From Bugulina stolonifera (taxonomy: Eukaryota; Bryozoa; Gymnolaemata; Cheilostomatida; Bugulidae): a DNA stretch of 64,000 bases. The notes below the pieces were generated by a model that saw nothing but the letters and a program-made list of their open reading frames with translations, had not been told where the DNA came from and did not search any database. The stretch lies in assembly GCA_935421135.1 (NCBI GenBank), contig OW285187.1:23312429-23376428 (forward strand), given 5' to 3'. This document shows positions 1 through 11,858 of the stretch, piece after piece. The number at the start of each line of letters is the position of its first letter. The stretch's first letter is position 1. Position numbers and translations under genes: made by a program.

Positions 1-589
1 TAACACATCTGTCAATCTACAACATAATGCAGCACTCAATGTGTTATGTCAAGAAAATAGCACTCTGCTTTAGCTGCTTTGGCCCCACAGGAAGTACACG
101 TGGATCGTATATTCACTAGACTCTCTGACCGTCACTTGCAACATACTCGTAGATACAATGTACATGTAGGCATGAAGTCATGCTGGACAAATCACTTGGT
201 CGTATGCTGAACAGGGACGACTACTGAAACGAGGACCGGTAGTCCGAGGGTAACTGGAAGATGTGTGACATAATTCCAATTACTCCCAGTTCTTGCTGTT
301 ATTTCTCAGGTAAGTACGAAGACTCGTTATTAGTGACACTGCAGGTAAGTGCATGTATTGTAGAAACAAGTGTGCTGTTCTGTGCTGTACTGAATGTGTG
401 TGCTGTATGTGATACAACATACATGTAGAACATGAGTATATATATGTACATGTATATGATATAACTTAAGATATGAGTATATGTACAATGTATATATGAT
501 ATAACATAGGACATGAGCAGATGTACAGTGCATATAATAATATAACATATGACATGAATAGAATAAAATGTTGAAGTAACCAACTAACT
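1..589. other. left flank of the HMG-like gene array
   Basis: No gene is supported here. Part of the stretch resembles 6440-6760 upstream of copy B: both hold a run about a reduced 'caatctacaacataatgcag' / 'tctacaatataatgtagc' sequence followed by ATAACATAGGACATGAGTATA-type repeats. It is therefore the duplicated 5' flank of copy A. Short open frames on the minus strand here are Tyr/Ile-rich translations of the simple repeat and are not genes. Confidence 0.6.
425..557. repeat. degenerate tandem repeat, unit about 33 bp
   Basis: Copies of a unit built on 'atataacataggacatgag' followed by a TATATGTACA-type spacer. The same repeat family recurs upstream of copy B at 6617-6757, so it was duplicated together with the gene array. 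Confidence 0.7.
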
Positions 590-796
590 GTTGCTAACCA
601 ACACCATTGTTACATCATCAGTTCACGCCCGAAATTCAAATTTGAAAAAATTAAAAAAAAACAATGGTTTGTGAATTAAACCATTGTTGTGCATAACTAC
701 ATAACGTCATTCTCTGATATTATCAGCAAGAACAACCAGCAGTATTCTCTACTGAAGGTGATTGTTACTAAAAATTTAACAAAAGTCATTGTGAAT
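590..796 (+). promoter_or_regulatory. conserved upstream region of copy A with paired SOX-type sites
   Basis: The ~200 bp before the ATG is conserved in front of all four copies (also 6762-6942, 10255-10443, 14214-14422). It contains CCATTGTT at 604-611 and a perfect inverted repeat AACAATGGTTT / AAACCATTGTT at 660-670 and 678-688 with a 7-base spacer. AACAATG matches the known SOX/HMG consensus WWCAAWG, so three sites lie within about 90 bp. The bases between 690 and 796 are probably 5' UTR; the transcription start cannot be fixed from sequence. Regulatory function is inferred. Confidence 0.55.
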
Positions 797-3700
797 ATGG
801 ATGCTACTCAGCAAGTCTCCAGTAAACGGCTCGAAGAGGCAGCACAGATTCTATGGGCAAGGTAAGATAATTCCAATATAATATGTCAGTTTAATTGTGC
901 TGTGCATATGAAAGTCACTGTTTATTGATGGCATGTAATAGATAGAGTATACAGGTCTCTAGGGATGGTGCATATGTTATTATCTGGGACTTGTAATGGA
1001 AATATAAATTTACTGTTTGTATTAGTGATAGTCATAAGTGAATAATAAAGATATTTACTTCATGATATATCTGACTATGTTACGTATTTTCCACTGAGTT
1101 ATTTTCCGTATATATTTATAGTGAGCATGGCTCTTTAAGTAAGAAAAATAGTAACAGAAAATGGGAGGAGTTGAAGGACAGAGAAAAGCAGCCCTACCTT
1201 GTAAGAGCTAAGCAGGCGCTGAGGCAGTCAGACTGCCAACCTCTGTCGTCGCCTCAGGAGAACACCAGGAAAAGGAAAGCTGCAGCAGATGGTAAATACT
1301 TCACTTATCTTAATTGATTGCATCATAGCTTGAGTGTGACATTAGCGGTTTATAAGCAGTGCATTATTTTATAAAAATATACATGACTAGACAAATTCTG
1401 TTTGAAAATGACAAAATGTAGGCCTGGATATGTAGCGTTAAGCAATGCGCATAAAATTGTTAAGCTGACTTTGTGGCATCCATTATGCTAACATCATATG
1501 ATTCATCAGCTATCGTGTACTACTAGTCTAGTTATATTGGTTATTACTTATAGTGATGACATAAAGCTTATATTTATGACACCAATCTCTGTTTATCAGC
1601 AAGGTGATGTCACTAGTAAAATTTAAAGTTGTCTTCTCTCTACGCATCTAATGTGCATTGTGAAAATCTAGAGATGTAGGCCGACATATCCATTGACTGT
1701 TGAAGAGAAAAATCAAAAAACTATTCACACAGATCTTGAACAATCCCTGACTACATAGTGCATCATATAAATACAGTCAAGTATCAGAATATTGTATGAA
1801 GATACAGTGCTTGTAAAATATAGAATACCATACCATGGAAGCTATTGTATAACCTGAGCTCTATGATTGTAGATAAAATAGCGGTCACTAGGCAAACCAC
1901 CCCAGTTAGAACTATAATAGACTTAGAGATTCTACCTGTTAGTCCAGCCATCCCTATAGTTGATCTAACGTCTCAATGTGATCATAGTGGAAGAAAGATC
2001 TCCACACCTGAAAGAAAGAGGCCAGTTTCTTCGACTATTGGACCGTGGACTTCCTCGGCCAATACAGATGCTCAGCCCATGCCTACCTGCAGTTTACCTG
2101 CAGTGCGAAAACAACAACCCAGTACCTCCTCAGTCAACATGGTACCTCAGGCTATGTTTAGTGGCCACCACCATAGAGTACCAAAGCAACAACCCAGTAC
2201 CTCGTCAGTCACCATGGTACCTCAGGCTATGTTTAGTGGCCACCACCATAGAGTACCAAAGCAACAACCCAGTACCTCGTCAGTCAACATGGGAACTCAG
2301 CCTATGTTTAGGGGTCACCATCATAGAGTACTAAAACACCAACCTAGTACATCATCAGTCACCATCGGACCTCAGCCTATGTTTAGTGGCCACCACCATA
2401 GAGTACCAAAACAAAAACCCAGTACCTCGTCAGTCACCATGGGACCTCAGGCTATGTTTAGTGACCACCATCATAGAGTACCAAAACAACAACCCAGTAC
2501 CTCGTCACTCAACATGGGACTTCAGCCTATGCTTAGTGGTAACCAGCATCCAGTGCTCCAACAACATGGCAGCCATGTCTTTCAGCCACCACTCATGCAT
2601 AGACATGCTCCTGTCCCCTCTCTGTCTGGACACATGGTACCTGGACCAGTTCCTGGAATGCATCAAACAGCTCATAGAACCTCATGTGAGTATATCTACC
2701 TGTAATTAAACATAAAAATCTGCTAATGCAATTTCTGACAAATTCATGTAATCACAAACCAAGACCAACCACTAGGAGAAAACCTCTAGTGTGAAAGATG
2801 CCCATAATATTATAAATGTAAGTTTGATGACTAGAAAGTTTCTTGTATTTGTTGATTCTTAGCAATCGTCTCCTCTTTGACCTGCATCTTGCTGGTTTTC
2901 ATCTTGTACAATATGTCACAGTTAGCATTTTAATACTTCTATGTTAATACATGTAGGTACAGCGTCTCATCATCACCGAGTGGTCAACAAGGGGAGTCAT
3001 AGTGGACACCGTTTCTATACCATGAACCCAGAGATGCAGAGAATGTACTTAGACAAGGAACTACAGGAGTGTAGGAGACTTATGACAGTCCCTCAGTGTA
3101 AACAGATGCTAGATGAGTACAAGGTAAGCTGAGGATGTTATTTAATCTGTAATATTATATGCAAGTAGTAAGAGTATAGACTCCAATATGACTGGTAAAG
3201 ACAAATATAATAGGTAAACTTATTGGTGATATAGTGTACATAGAAAAGGAGTGTATTATAATACATACTATATAACATATTTATATCTGATCCTCAACTT
3301 GCAGTTTACTCTGAATAAAAACCTTCTCATTTTTAGAGGTGAAATATTTATTCAATTTGTTTTTATCTCATCTCATCTAGCTAGAATTTTTGAGAGCAAG
3401 AGACCATCAGCTACGGTATAACAATGTATGGGGTACAGGAAGTCAGCAGAATAATCTAGAAGCTATCCGAAGGTCAATACTCTTTAGTAAAATGCATCAT
3501 CATAAACAGCAGGTATGTATATATCAAAGTACAAGTAATGGCTTGTTCAGTTTGCATGGCATCCACCAGTAATTACATGTATCATTTGTACTAACATGGG
3601 TCATTCTCTAGAAATGTAAACCTACTAGATACCTATGCTTCAAGAGAATGAGTGTGATACATGTCTTCACTGTATATTTTAGGCTCTCAGATTGAATGCT

Positions 3701-4390
3701 GACATCATGGTACCAACTTCCCCTGAGAAGTTAAAGGAACGGTTGAGTGAGATTACTGACTATTACATTAAGAATGGGACAACTCCTCCCACACGAGTCG
3801 TTACATACTCTGAACAGCTTACTGATATACTAGATGTAATCAGTACAATACCAACTCACTCTACTCCTGATGAGGTTCTGGTAAGTGTCTAATTACTAGA
3901 TATGCAGAATTTATGGTATTTAACAAATTTCACTACTTGTAACGCCAAAGCCAATTGCTCCCAACTGTTTGCTAAACATTTAGTTCTGAACTACCATCTA
4001 CCAACAATCCTCTTACCAGATATTGACAGGTCACTATATTATATTCTTGGTTGTACATTAATAAAGGAATGTACAATGTATAATATGGGTTTACCTCTAC
4101 AGAGTGTACATGTGTTTAGAACAAAGACCTCTGGTGTACGAAAGCAACAGCTGGCCTGTCACACCTATCAGAACCATGTTGTATAGTAGAGATCATTGTG
4201 TTTGTAGTCAGATGAAGAGAGGACTAATAACTCCTTGTACAACAATATTATACAGTTTCTAACTGATGAAGATAAACTGTTGGACATAAATGTACTCAAT
4301 AAATGTGATGATCTCATAGATGAATGTGACATCCCTGATCTGATGGACCTTCCTGATTCTGCTCTTGATTTGTACCTCATGACAGGGTAA
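797..4390 (+). CDS. HMG-box-like repeat protein, array copy A (7 exons, 575 aa)
   Basis: Exons: 797-861, 1122-1291, 1873-2685, 2957-3123, 3381-3512, 3683-3880, 4208-4390. All introns are GT-AG, phases agree, and the sum is 1,728 nt ending in TAA at 4388-4390. Residues ~1-60 (exons 1-2) include KWEELKDREKQPYLVRAKQA, which resembles helices 2-3 of an HMG box; a basic TRKRK motif follows. Exon 3 encodes six 25-residue repeats (VPKQQPSTSS...MFSGHHHR). Exons 4-7 encode a His/Met-rich then helical region and an acidic C-terminus (DIPDLMDLPDSALDLYLMTG) that resembles an activation domain. A nuclear DNA-binding role is inferred from the HMG similarity only; the rest of the protein I do not recognise. 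The ATG is the first in the conserved block and is shared by copies B and D. Confidence 0.8.
2103..2552 (+). repeat. coding minisatellite, 75-bp unit x 6 (copy A exon 3)
   Basis: Six head-to-tail 75-bp units encode 25-residue repeats beginning V(P/R/L)K and ending GHHHR or GNQHP. Units differ by single substitutions (VN/VT, VPQ/GPQ, SGHHH/SDHHH). The last unit is the most diverged and matches the last unit of copy D. Unit length is a multiple of three, so copy-number change keeps the frame. Confidence 0.9.
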
Positions 4391-6616
4391 CCTGTGTTCC
4401 AGTTATAACAGGAAAACTGTGTTTACATACAAAAACATTCTAGTAACTATTATATTTAATGTAACTGATTACGTGTATCTACATGTATTATAATATAATG
4501 TAACTGATTATACATTGTACATATCTATATATAATAATTGTATTACGTGTTTGTGTTTATGTATGTATATTATGTATGTGATATATTATATAATACATGT
4601 ATTTGTGTCCATATGATTGACTAATATAGTAGATTATAATAATAGAGAGACATTAAATATGGTGACTCAATGTAGATGAATAATGTATATAAATAATATA
4701 CATCATTTTTCTACATTAGAATAGCATATTTGATGTGTACTACATGTATATTATAATCTTGTTTTGTTTGAATATACATGTATATCTACAATGTAGTTCA
4801 GTTTTCTGTATATACATGTAGACTTCTACAGTATGTTATACAAGGTGTACGTATGTATATACATATGTATACTATTTATTTATTGTATACAAGTAGTTGT
4901 AGTGTCATGTATAATGTAATATTGGTTGTAATATTTATTTAGGCCACATAGTATATAAGACTATGCTGTATTAGTTTAAAATTCTTTCTCTGTTGAAAAT
5001 ATAATTCAATTCATTTTCACAAAGTTGTGTTTTAAATTATGACAGATGTGCTAAGAAGTTGCAATTGCATAGATGTAGCATGTTGATATGTTAGAATAGC
5101 ATTGAGTATAACTCTAAAAATTAGTGCATTTTACAATTTATAGAAGTACTGAAATACTGTTGGTCTCTTTGAAATCATCTCCTCCTGTAAGAATCTAGTT
5201 TGTAAGCTATTACCTTCTCTTCTATTGGAGTTATCTTTCTTTTGAATAGTCTAGTTGACAGCACATGAGAAAGGAGACCGGTTTATTATACTAATCTACT
5301 TGTGATATATATCGAAAAACATGGTACATATTTAAAATCTTTTTACTGCATTTTCTTATTTCACCATTCATACAGTCCATCCCCATATGAAGTGTAAACT
5401 GGAACGTCACATGCCTCATATGCATTAAACAAGTCTTAATAAGGTATCACAGCTGTGCTCATGTAGTCATGGGTGCTAATAAACCTATAGTCTTATTTCT
5501 AACTTATAAACAAATAGAGAGAGGACAACTCCTTATAATGGTCAACAGCTTGTGGTTTATTAACTAACAAAGTATTCATGGACAACGATAGGAGCTTGGT
5601 GCTGACCATTGCTATATCATGAACAGTTTGTAGGGACCAGTGTAACACTATATATACTGGTCAAGAGTGGACAACTACTACGTACAGCTAAATATTGTAC
5701 ATTGTCAGGTATGAGGTATCAGTTGGAGACTTATATCTTCAGTAGTTACATGGAAATATTGTACAAGCTGACCATATAATTTCTATAGTAAACTGTACAG
5801 ATAGAATTACTAAGCAAACAATGACAGATCAGTTCAAACTATTTTAAATGCTCATTTATTACATCATAGACTGTAAATGTACTTGTAGTTAAAGCAATAT
5901 CCATGCATAACCAATAATGGTGACTGTTGTACACAGTAGAAATCACTACAAAATAATATCATGGTTGCATACATGCATAGTTTTAAAAAAACTAAACAGA
6001 TAACATGAGTATAACCTGAATTATAAATTGAATACTAACTTTCTCCTATTTGGCTTTCTAGTTATTGCAGATGTACTAAATGTATGTCTAAATGCAGTCA
6101 GGACTCTACTGCATAGACTTGTAGTTATATTTCTATAAATTAATTAAAACTGTATAAAATGAGCTGTTGATGAGCAGTCATCTACGTCAACACAATAGCA
6201 CATAGCAGAAGGTCAGTCTATCTGTATATCTGCTCATATTCATTCTCATCTTCATTTAAAGCGTATTTCGGTCATCAATGTCTCTGTCAGACTTCAGCTC
6301 CTATGCACTGTTAGATAAGAATAATAGACAAGAATACATATTTAAAATATAGAAAATGTGCATCTGATAACAACAGTAAAATAGAATGTTAAACTAAACC
6401 TGGTACTAAAGGGAATTAAGCTCATGGTACCTGGTTAGAAAATGCATCGAGCTCACCTCTGTGTTACCGCGTTATTTAGTGAATGTATTTATAAGCCATG
6501 TGGTGGTCTACAATATAATGTAGCATTTAATGTGTTATGGCATAGGAAGTACTCTACTGTTACTGCTGTATTCCACATTATACTTGTATGGGAACTTTCG
6601 GCTACATCGCATGATA
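4391..6616. other. 3' flank of copy A and intergenic spacer
   Basis: No gene seen. The first ~900 bases are AT-rich 3' flank, with recognisable homologues downstream of copies C (11910-12480) and D (17707-18680), for example the stretch around 4930-5260 beginning 'aggccacatagtatataaga'. From about 5260 to 6430 I see no repeat or coding structure. The segment 6440-6616 resembles the left edge of the window and is duplicated 5' flank of copy B. Confidence 0.6.
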
Positions 6617-6757
6617 TAACATAGGGCATGAGTATATAATATAAAGTAGGACATGAGTATACGTATGGTAATATAACATAGGACATTAGTATATGTATGT
6701 AATATAATATAGGACACGAGTATATGTATGTAATATAACATAAGACATGAGTATATG
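6617..6757. repeat. tandem repeat, unit about 33 bp, upstream of copy B
   Basis: Four to five copies of 'gtaatataacataggacat' plus GAGTATATGTAT. Same family as 425-557. The open frames on the minus strand here only translate this repeat. Confidence 0.75.
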
Positions 6758-6942
6758 CATGCAACCAACACTATTGTTGCATCATCAAATCATGCTCAAA
6801 ATTTAAATTTGAAAACATTCTGCTAAATAAACAATGGTTTGAGAATTAAACTATTTATGTGCATAACTACATAACGTCGTTCTCTGATATTCTCTACTGA
6901 AGGTGATTATTACTAAAAACTTACCACAAGTCAACATGCATA

Positions 6943-7440
6943 TGGATGCTACTCAGCAAGTTTCCAGTAAACGGCTTGAAGAGGCAGTACAGGTTCTATG
7001 GGCAAGGTAAGACAAATCTAATACATGTCAGTTAGATTGTGATGTGCATATGAAAGTCGGTATTTATTGATAGCATGTAACAGACAGGGCTGGTAGTATA
7101 CACGTCTCTAGGGCTATGTGTATATATATTGTTGTCTGGAACTTTTAACGAAAACTGAAGTTTGTTGTTTGTATAAGTGATGGTCACAAGTGAATAGCAA
7201 AGATAATTATTTGATGTATCTGATTATGATAATATATGTATTTTCTATTAAGTTTAATTTCTATATACTTACAGTGAGCACGGCTCTCTGAGTAAGAAAC
7301 ATCATGACAGAATATGGAACCCGGTGAAAGACCGAGAGAGGAGGCCCTACCTTGTGAGAGCCATGGAGGCTCTTAGACATCGACTGCCAACCTCTGTCAC
7401 CTCCAAAGAACACCAGCAAGAGGAAAGCTGGGGCAGGTGA
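6943..7440 (+). pseudogene. array copy B, two-exon remnant
   Basis: Exon 1 (6943-7007) is intact and nearly identical to copy A (MDATQQVSSKRLEEAVQVLW). Exon 2 starts after the acceptor CTTACAG at 7274 and reads SEHGSLSKKHHDRIW... through PYLVRAMEALRH. There it loses one base relative to AGGCAGTCAGACTGCC in copy A and shifts frame. The exon 2 donor GATG|GTAAAT has become 'gcaggtgataaat'. No exon 3-7 follows: near 7600 the sequence jumps from intron-2 homology ('gtagcgttaagcaatg') directly to 3'-flank homology ('acattgagtatatctctaaa'). The conserved upstream block is present at 6762-6942, but its palindrome is broken (AACAATGGTTT...AAACTATTTA). Confidence 0.85.
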
Positions 7441-7771
7441 TAAATACTCCATTAGTTTTAATTCACTACATCATAGCTTCAGTGCTATAAGCTTTTTGAA
7501 GCAATGCATTATTTTATAAAGCTATACTACAGCAATTCTGTTTAAAAGTGATAAAACATAAACTTGTACATTGTACATGTAGCGTTAAGCAATGGGTATG
7601 CCTATCTATTGGTACAACATTGAGTATATCTCTAAAAGTTTGTGATTTTAATAATTCTTTAGAATAATCTCCTCCAGCATAGATCTATTTATAGCTGTTG
7701 TCTTCTTTTATAGTGAAGTTGTCATTCTTTTAGAGAGTCTATTTGACAGTACTCAGAGAACAGAACTGGTA

Positions 7772-7913
7772 AGCAGACTTACCAAGTTTCCCTGATTTCT
7801 CAGGAGACTCGAACTGTCTTGTCAATTTATGGTACCCCATCCAAACTGATCACCCACCCCACCCAAATAATGAATCTCCCTGAGTTTCATTGGCTGAGCT
7901 TGGCAAGCCTGCT
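7772..7913. mobile_element. 142-bp MITE with 15-bp inverted ends and GGTA target duplication
   Basis: Ends AGCAGACTTACCAAG and CTTGGCAAGCCTGCT are inverted repeats with two mismatches. GGTA flanks both sides (7768-7771, 7914-7917). The empty site is visible in paralogous flank D ('gaactagtaccacaac', about 18656), where the same flank runs on without the insert. The 4-bp duplication is seen directly; I do not assign a superfamily. Confidence 0.8.
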
Positions 7914-7917
7914 GGTA

Positions 7918-10254
7918 CCACAACTTAACATGGGGAGCAGGGCCCTTTGTTAAGACTTCAGTTAATCCAGTGTTGAAAATAAAACCTTCAACATGACATA
8001 TAATTATATCATGTAATTGTTGGTTTACTCTGGTACAGATACACTCTGACCTATTATAAGGAAGGGATTAAACTTATGACATGTTGATGAGGTGGTTGGT
8101 ACCTTATATGTTGATGTGGAGAAAGTCAATTCTGGGTAACTTGCTTCTCTAGGGTGGGAATTTTTAAAACTTGGGTAACAATAAAACTAGCATTGCATAA
8201 TATCACTGCCCTCTTTATCCATATCACATTATAGTAATACTAATATATGAGAAATAGCTTTCTGTTTTGGTAAGAAATCAGTAGTTTAGGTAAGCAGTTA
8301 TTCATGAGATAAGATTTGGTTTGGTGGAGTGCTGTACTCCTGAGACAGAGGCTGTGAATTCAGGGTTTCAAATAGGGTTCTGTGTTGATACAGTTTGCTT
8401 ATTATAGTGAACAACTTAGCAGTAAAAGTATGTGTAAAACCATATTCTCTCCTACCTGCTGAGAATGTGCTGGTAAACAATACATTTATCTATTTAACTG
8501 CTGAGAAGAATTTTAAGAAATATCTCCAAAGTTAAAGCAATGCATTTTTGGTAACAAGTTGATAATTAGGAAGCAAATCATTGTGTCAGAATATAATTAT
8601 ATGTACCTTTAGAAATGAGTTTAAGAATACACTTTCTCATTTACTCTGTACCTATACTCTGTATTATAATGATGATTGTTTTATTTAAACATTAGTTTCT
8701 TATGTTGGTGTTTACAATGTACTCTGTTAAATAATGCCTTTGTTGTATCATTCCAATTCAAGTCTATATTTGGTAATGCAGTATGTAAATGACATGGTTT
8801 TAGAAAACTTAATAATTGAGTATAGGTTGGCATGTCGTTACTTAGAGAAAGAATGGGGCTTAGCATATCCATAAGAAGCAATTGTTGGATAATTATTACT
8901 GTCAAGACAATAAGATGAGATACTTACTCAACTATTTAGGGACTTTTAAGATGTCCTTGTGCTTGGTGACTAAAGTTCACTGTTTAGTGAGCAGTAATGA
9001 CCTGACACAAATCAGAACTTCATTTGGATGTCTAGCATACAAGATAATAGTTGGTCTGCTCATACTAGAGAGTACCTGCCAAGAGCTTAGTCAGAATTTT
9101 TGTCTTAGGAAAGTCTGTTTGGTGGAGTTCTGTTTGGTTCCCCAGATATAGAAAACATCATCTACCAGATTCAGGGCAGCTATAATATTACTGAGGTAAG
9201 TCATCTATTGCTATCTTAATGCATTCAATTGAACACAGTGAACTACGGTGGCCCAGGTAGTCTTTTTAACTCATGGTAATTTGCAATTAGTGTCCATGCA
9301 ATGAGTGTACGAGAATAAACTAGTGGAGTCACAATGAGAAACTGGTTCATCAATGATATCACTGTATCCTTGTGATCCTAGTGTCAAATACGCTATGATT
9401 ATGTTTCATGGAATAAAGTTGAGCTAAAATGATGCTGTGGAAGACTTTATGGTGATTAATATAATTTCATTCCCAACTGCCAATCGATTTGGCAACTTTA
9501 GAAAAAAAAGAAAATATAGGCTACAAAGTGTCAGAAGAACTTGACTGTTTTAAATTCAAATATCTCTGATTTCTCTAGTACGTAATAGAAGTCTATTGAC
9601 AGACACAAAAAGTTAACATGGTTATAATGTACCGTATGGTAGATAGACATTTCAGCTGACAATAAAACATAGCACGTGCTGGCATACTGTGTTTGAGAGA
9701 ACACTGCTATTTAGGGCATGAGGTATGTGTATGTATGTGATATTGTGGTAGATGCTCTACCTCGGACTTCTGTGTTATAGAAAGAGACTAAGTGACTCTA
9801 ATTAATCCATGTTAACTCATAATAATGTCTTTGTATATTTGTACATAGGTCTGGGGATGGTTGTATATACATGTATATACTTGGTGAATGACCATTTTAT
9901 TTTCCACATCTTGCATTAGTTACTATAGACAGTGGAGCAATGCTTAATAACATAATGAAAAATTTTATTATATTTGGCAAATTCAACAAAAATTGTGGGA
10001 GTAAGACCATTATAATTCAAAATTTATCTATAATCAACAGAGAGTGTGGTGTCCCTCATAGCTTATTTATCTAATTATTATAATACACGGCATAATTATT
10101 GTAATGCACGTACAAATATCGATCATACTTCTATGGAATATAGCAATTATGAATGTAGTGTTCATATACTTGTATTTTAATGAAACAACCTCAAAATTAT
10201 AGAGAGGACTATTGTACTCATATTCTATGTTCAGTTTTGTGTGTTTTATTATAG
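7918..10254. other. spacer between copies B and C, no gene seen
   Basis: Open frames up to 89 codons occur on both strands, but they lack homology I recognise, splice structure or repeats, so I do not call them. The last ~230 bases (about 10030-10254) are homologous to 13960-14210 upstream of copy D, for example the shared segments around 'cataattattg' and 'ttcagttttgtgtg', and are duplicated 5' flank. Confidence 0.55.
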
Positions 10255-10443
10255 CACACAGCTAACACCATTGTTGCATCATCAGTGCATGCCCAATATT
10301 TAAGCTTGAGAAAAATGTGAAAGAATTTGAGAATCGAACGATTGTTGTCCATAGCTACACAATGTCCTTCTCTGATCTTAACAGCAAGAACAACCAGCAG
10401 TATTCTGAAGTTGATTCTCACTAACAGATGAACAAAAGTCAAC

Positions 10444-11858
10444 ATGAATCAAATTTCGAGTAAACGACTTTACGAAGCAGCGCAAATTCTATGGGCAAGG
10501 TAAGATAACTCCAATATATGTCAGTTTAATTGTGCTGTGCATATGAAAGCCAATGCTTATAGATGACACATAACAGTTAGAGCTAGTAATATACAGGTCT
10601 CTAGAGATGGTGTTTCTAGTTTTATTTGTTGCATGTATAAGTGATAGTCATACCTGGTAGGTACCTGGTAGGTGACTAGTAGAAATATGCACTTGATATA
10701 TCTGATTATGATGCGTATTTTCTATTGAGTTAATTTCTATATACATTTATATATAGTGAGCATAGCTCTCTGAGCGAAGATCACAAGGACAAAATATGGA
10801 AGTCATTAAAAGACCGAGAGAGGCAGCCCTACCTTGTTAGAGCCAAGGAGGCTCTTAGAGAGTCGGACTGCCTCCCTCGGTCACCTCCAACAAATACCAG
10901 GAAGAGGAAGGCTGAGGCAGATGGTAAATATTCCACTTACACTAATTGATTGGATCATAGCTTCAGTGTTATATAATTTATTTTTAAACAGTGCATTAAA
11001 AGATTATACTGTACAAATTCAGTTTAAAAGTTATATAAGTATAAACCTGTAATGTATCAATTTCGTAAGCTGACTTTGTGGCATCCATTATGCTAACATC
11101 ATAATGATTCATCAGCTATAGTGTACTACTAGTCTAGTTATGTTAGTTAGTGTACTTATAGTGACGACATAAAGCGTGTCACCAATCTTTGTTTATCAGC
11201 AAGGTGATGTCACTAGTAAAATTTAAAGTTATCTTCTCTCTACGTATCTAATGTGCATTGTGAAAACCTAGAGATGTAGGCCTACACATCCATTAACCAT
11301 TGACGAGCAAACTCAAACAACTATTCACACAGATCTGAACAACCCCTGACTACATAGTAGGCCTACATAATACGAATACAGTCAAGTAACAGGATTGTCT
11401 AAAGATACAGTACTTGTACAATATGAAACACCATACCATGGAGCATAGTGTATAGCCTGAGCTCTATGATTGTAGATAAGATAGAGGTCGCTAGTCAAGC
11501 TACTCCACTCAGAACTATAATAGACCTAGAGACCATACCCACTAGTCCACCCATTCCTGTAGTTGATCTAACATCTCAACCTCATAGTGGAAGAAAGATC
11601 TCCAGACCTGGAAGAAAGAGGTCAGTCTCTTCGACTATTGGACTGCGGACTTCCTCAGCAAATACAGACAATCAGCCCATGCTTACCTGCAGTTTACCTG
11701 CAGTACCAAAACAACAACCCAGTAGGCCTATCTCATCAGTCAACATTGGACCTCAGGCTATGTTTAGTGGCCACCATCATAGAGTACCAAAACAACAAAC
11801 TAGTACCTCCTCAGTCAACATGGGACCACAGGCTATGCTTAATGGTTACCAGCATTAA
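10444..11858 (+). CDS. HMG-box-like protein, array copy C, truncated (3 exons, 201 aa)
   Basis: Exons: 10444-10499, 10757-10923, 11476-11858; sum 606 nt, in frame throughout. Exon 1 is three codons shorter than in A and D (MNQISSKRLYEAAQILWA). Exon 2 keeps the HMG-like segment (IWKSLKDRERQPYLVRAKEA) and the TRKRK motif. Exon 3 has only two 25-residue repeats and ends at TAA, where copies A and D read Pro (CATCCAGTG versus CATTAAGTG). Exon 3 homology continues untranslated to about 11907, then jumps to sequence homologous to the 3' flank of copy A near 4770; exons 4-7 are deleted. It could make a short HMG-only protein or be a decaying gene; its intact frame and splice sites favour the former slightly. 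Confidence 0.7.

Noticed and set aside
8681..9151. Short open frames between copies B and C
   Set aside because: There are no recognisable motifs, no homologous frame in the paralogous flanks, and no splice or repeat support.
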